A stretch of DNA of 64,000 bases from Caulochytrium protostelioides. Lineage: Eukaryota > Chytridiomycota > Caulochytriomycetes > Caulochytriales > Caulochytriaceae. The notes under the pieces were generated by a model. It was given only the letters and a program-made list of their open reading frames with translations, was not told where the DNA came from and did no database searches. Each line of letters opens with the position of its first letter. Position 1 is the stretch's first letter. Below, piece after piece: positions 62,010 to 64,000 of this stretch. The stretch spans positions 55,955 to 119,954 of the forward strand of contig ML014160.1 of the NCBI GenBank assembly GCA_003615045.1, read 5' to 3'. The position numbers and the translations under genes are program-made.

Positions 62010-62512
62010 GGCGAGTCGCGCGTCCACCGGAAGGTGGTGACGAGATGAGAAAGGCGGGGGAAGCGCACGAGGCGGCAGTTCACCACGGCGGGAGGACGGC
62101 GGTCGGTCCCTGTGAAGGAAAAGAAAGGGACGAGAGAGACCGGGCAAGCAGTGCCACAGAGGACCCGGGTTGGACCCGCGTCAGATCAGGGTGGGATCAG
62201 GGTGAGATCGGCGTGAGATCGGTGTCAACGAAATTCAACGAAATTCAGCGATGGCGATTTAGTAAGGTCCAGCACGCATCACACATGCCAGGGATGGGAA
62301 GGACAACTGTCACATAAGGCGTGGAGACCGCTCGGCACGCAAAAGTCGGATCCTCGATCAACAAAGTGGTCGGCACCGCTTGAGCCCTTGCAATCAGCCG
62401 TCCGCCCCTCATGCAAGGCGACGCGCGTCCACGGCCGCGGGCGGGAGCGAAGGCCGGCGGTCGTCCGCCCAAGGTCGCCGCTGCTTGCCCGTGCACCGTG
62501 CTACGGGATGTC

Positions 62513-63268
62513 TTATACAGCGGCCGACAGCGCCGCATGGGAGGCGCCAACCTCCATCGCCCCGCCTACCGTTGTGGCGCTGGTGTCCCGCACGCGGCTT
62601 GAAATAGAACGGGTCGCCGGGTCGCCGGGTCGCCGGGTCGCCGGGTCGTCGGGTCGCCGGCCAGAGCCGCCGTGGCGTTTTCTGCGCCTCAGAACGCGCC
62701 AGGCCCGGAAGGAGGAACCGCGCAGCGATGCGAGCCCGAGCCCGAGCCAGACGGCCGCGTAGTGGTCGTCGTAGCGCGCTTCGTCCCTGCCGCTTGCCAC
62801 CCTCGACGGCTCAAGGCCGGGCCCGCTAGGCCGCGGTATCGTCGGCAGCTTGCGTGGCGTCACCGGCAGCTTGCGTGGCGTCGCCGGCAGCAACCGTGGC
62901 GTCGCCAGCAGCAACCGTGGCGTCTTAGTGAGGGACATCTCCGCCGTCTGAGTGATCAGGGACGGCGGCGCCCGGATCGGTCCCCGGCGGCAGGGCACGG
63001 CCGATGCGATCGATACATCAGACGCAAGTCTTGGCATCATCGTCCTTCTCAGAAGACGACCACCGGTAGGGATTTGGCTTGAAGCGTCTTCTTCCTCCCA
63101 CACGAGCTTCAGAAGAGGGTCGTTCTTACGGCACACGAGACTTGATATATCGATGGCTCTCGCCGAATCCCTTACTTTTCTGCTTGCGGCCGTGATTGGT
63201 TTGAACCGTCCGATCATCGGACATGTGCTGCGGCACCGGCTCATGCGTTTGCCGGCGATCGTGTCCAT
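62513..63268 (-). CDS. Doubtful 251-aa orphan ORF containing heptapeptide repeats
   Basis: ATG-initiated. The first about 110 residues are mixed in composition (for example NDPLLKLVWEEEDASS), then four 7-residue units of the form TPRLLPA/TPRKLPV from the 21-bp array, then an Arg/Asp/Pro-rich end from the 8-bp array. It could be chance in GC-rich DNA. Not recognised. Confidence 0.2.
   Translation of the reverse strand: MDTIAGKRMSRCRSTCPMIGRFKPITAASRKVRDSARAIDISSLVCRKNDPLLKLVWEEEDASSQIPTGGRLLRRTMMPRLASDVSIASAVPCRRGPIRAPPSLITQTAEMSLTKTPRLLLATPRLLPATPRKLPVTPRKLPTIPRPSGPGLEPSRVASGRDEARYDDHYAAVWLGLGLASLRGSSFRAWRVLRRRKRHGGSGRRPDDPATRRPGDPATRSISSRVRDTSATTVGGAMEVGASHAALSAAV
62611..62660. repeat. 8-bp tandem repeat GGGTCGCC, six units
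   Basis: Six consecutive units, one with GGGTCGTC. The unit length is not a multiple of three, which argues against selection as coding sequence. Confidence 0.9.
62841..62925. repeat. 21-bp tandem repeat, four units
   Basis: Units begin GGCAGC(TTG/AAC)CGTGGCGTC and are of two subtypes, two copies each, indicating stepwise duplication. Confidence 0.88.
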
Positions 63269-63724
63269 CGGGTCCGGGAGGCCTTTGGAGCAAGCTACAG
63301 CAGGATCACGCCATCAGGGCCAAACCCATCGTCTGGTTTGCGGGATAGCCCGGGCCTTCTTGCCACTGCATCATGAACTGAGTCTGCCTTTCCGTGAACG
63401 CTGAGGGTGCTTCATCACATCCTCATGTATCATTCATGGACCCGTCCAGCGCGATAGACACAAAGAGAGGTGGGCGACGACATGCTCACCGTGGCGGCAA
63501 CGAGTTGCTTGATGGTTGGATGAGTGTGGCGTGTCGGATTCTATTAAAAGTACCGAGTCGGAGGACGATCGATCGATGTAAGATCTATGTAAGAGCCCGC
63601 CGTCGAAACCCGCTCCAGCGCGGCCCGGGCACTCCTCGGCCCCCATCCCGCGATGCCCACTGTGGCGCACCTGGGTGGCGGCATGCCGATGCGCCGCACT
63701 CGAGGCGTTTTCAAGCGAACTAGC

Positions 63725-63789
63725 CATGGTCATGGTCAGGGTCATGGTCATGGTCATGGTCAGGGTCATGGTCATGGTCAGGGTCATGG
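63725..63789. repeat. 6-bp tandem repeat TCATGG/TCAGGG
   Basis: About eleven hexamers with a higher-order pattern of TCATGG interrupted by TCAGGG. Confidence 0.9.
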
Positions 63790-63977
63790 GCGCCACCCCA
63801 TACCGAGACGTCGGCCACGGCGGTCTTGATCAGCAACATGCCGCCTTTCGGCACCGCGGCCTCCCAACATTGAGCGCCGGGCCGGGCGGGCCGGGCCGTC
63901 GATGGAACGCCTCCTAGGCCCAGAGTTGTCTCCGCGATGGCGCTCCCGAGCCATCAGCGTCAGCGTCTTGCTCTCTC

Positions 63978-63983
63978 TATAAG
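63978..63983 (+). promoter_or_regulatory. TATA-like TATAAG at the right edge
   Basis: CTCTCTATAAGAG close to the window end; possibly the core promoter of a plus-strand gene outside the window. Confidence 0.3.
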
Positions 63984-64000
63984 AGTAGGCCGGCGCGAAA

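Larger units (their letters stand above)
62010..64000. other. Right-edge 2-kb region rich in short tandem repeats
   Basis: No recognised gene. It contains an 8-bp array (62611-62660), a 21-bp array (62841-62925), a 6-bp array (63725-63789) and a TATAAG at 63978-63983 that may belong to a gene beyond the edge. A 251-codon ATG frame on the minus strand (63268-62513) runs through the first two arrays; part of it has a mixed composition but no family features. Confidence 0.6.

Overview
The window is a GC-rich piece of a eukaryotic nuclear genome, almost certainly fungal. The evidence is monocistronic genes on both strands, short GT-AG introns near 5' ends, a three-exon eL42 ribosomal protein gene with an ATG-only first exon, and a fused mitochondrial arginine enzyme of the ARG5,6 type. 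Most genes are intronless. Together with the high GC, many trinucleotide repeats, and homologues of WDR7 and RBM18, this suits an early-diverging or zoosporic fungus at least as well as a basidiomycete yeast. The phylum cannot be fixed from this sequence alone. GC richness makes long open frames appear by chance on both strands, so genes were called only where family motifs, a sensible ATG or a clear low-complexity architecture supported them.

Layout. 0.9-6.2 kb: mitochondrial rhomboid protease (-), cytochrome b5 domain protein of the NCB5OR/Irc21 heme-spacing type (+), bifunctional purine enzyme ADE16/17 (-) with a 10-nt first exon. 6.2-8.9 kb: a gene-poor stretch ending in a promoter rich in TGACG motifs. 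8.9-12.0 kb: a 1045-aa repetitive LEA-like protein (+). 12.9-16.1 kb: YIPF1/2-like Golgi protein (+) and CAF-1 WD40 subunit (-). 17.9-24.7 kb: a very large INCENP/Sli15 homologue (+) and a PRA1/Yip3 protein (-). 24.7-27.5 kb: gene-poor, with a 32-bp palindrome. 27.5-32.2 kb: eL42 (+, with one GC-AG intron), RBM18-like RRM protein (-), multi-VOC-domain protein (+). 33.1-40.0 kb: unrecognised coiled-coil protein (+), glycerate kinase-like Tda10 (-), Prp22 spliceosomal helicase (-). 40.6-47.4 kb: ARG5,6 (-) and a SPATA20/YyaL-type thioredoxin-fold protein (-). 48.3-56.9 kb: NPR2 (+) and a 2152-aa WDR7/rabconnectin-3 beta-like protein (+). 58.6-62.0 kb: DAHP synthase (+, with a probable 5'UTR intron) and a putatively secreted repeat protein (-). 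62-64 kb: repeats and no convincing gene.

The genes are ordinary cellular functions with no operon logic: amino-acid and purine synthesis (ARG5,6, DAHP synthase, ADE16/17), chromatin and mitosis (CAF-1, INCENP), splicing and translation (Prp22, eL42), membrane traffic (YIPF, PRA1, WDR7) and nutrient signalling (NPR2). No mobile element, tRNA, rRNA, CRISPR array or prokaryotic system was found. The least explained parts are the 21-residue-repeat protein with its TGACG-rich promoter, the secreted protein whose frame continues open past a single TGA, and two less GC-rich gene-free islands.
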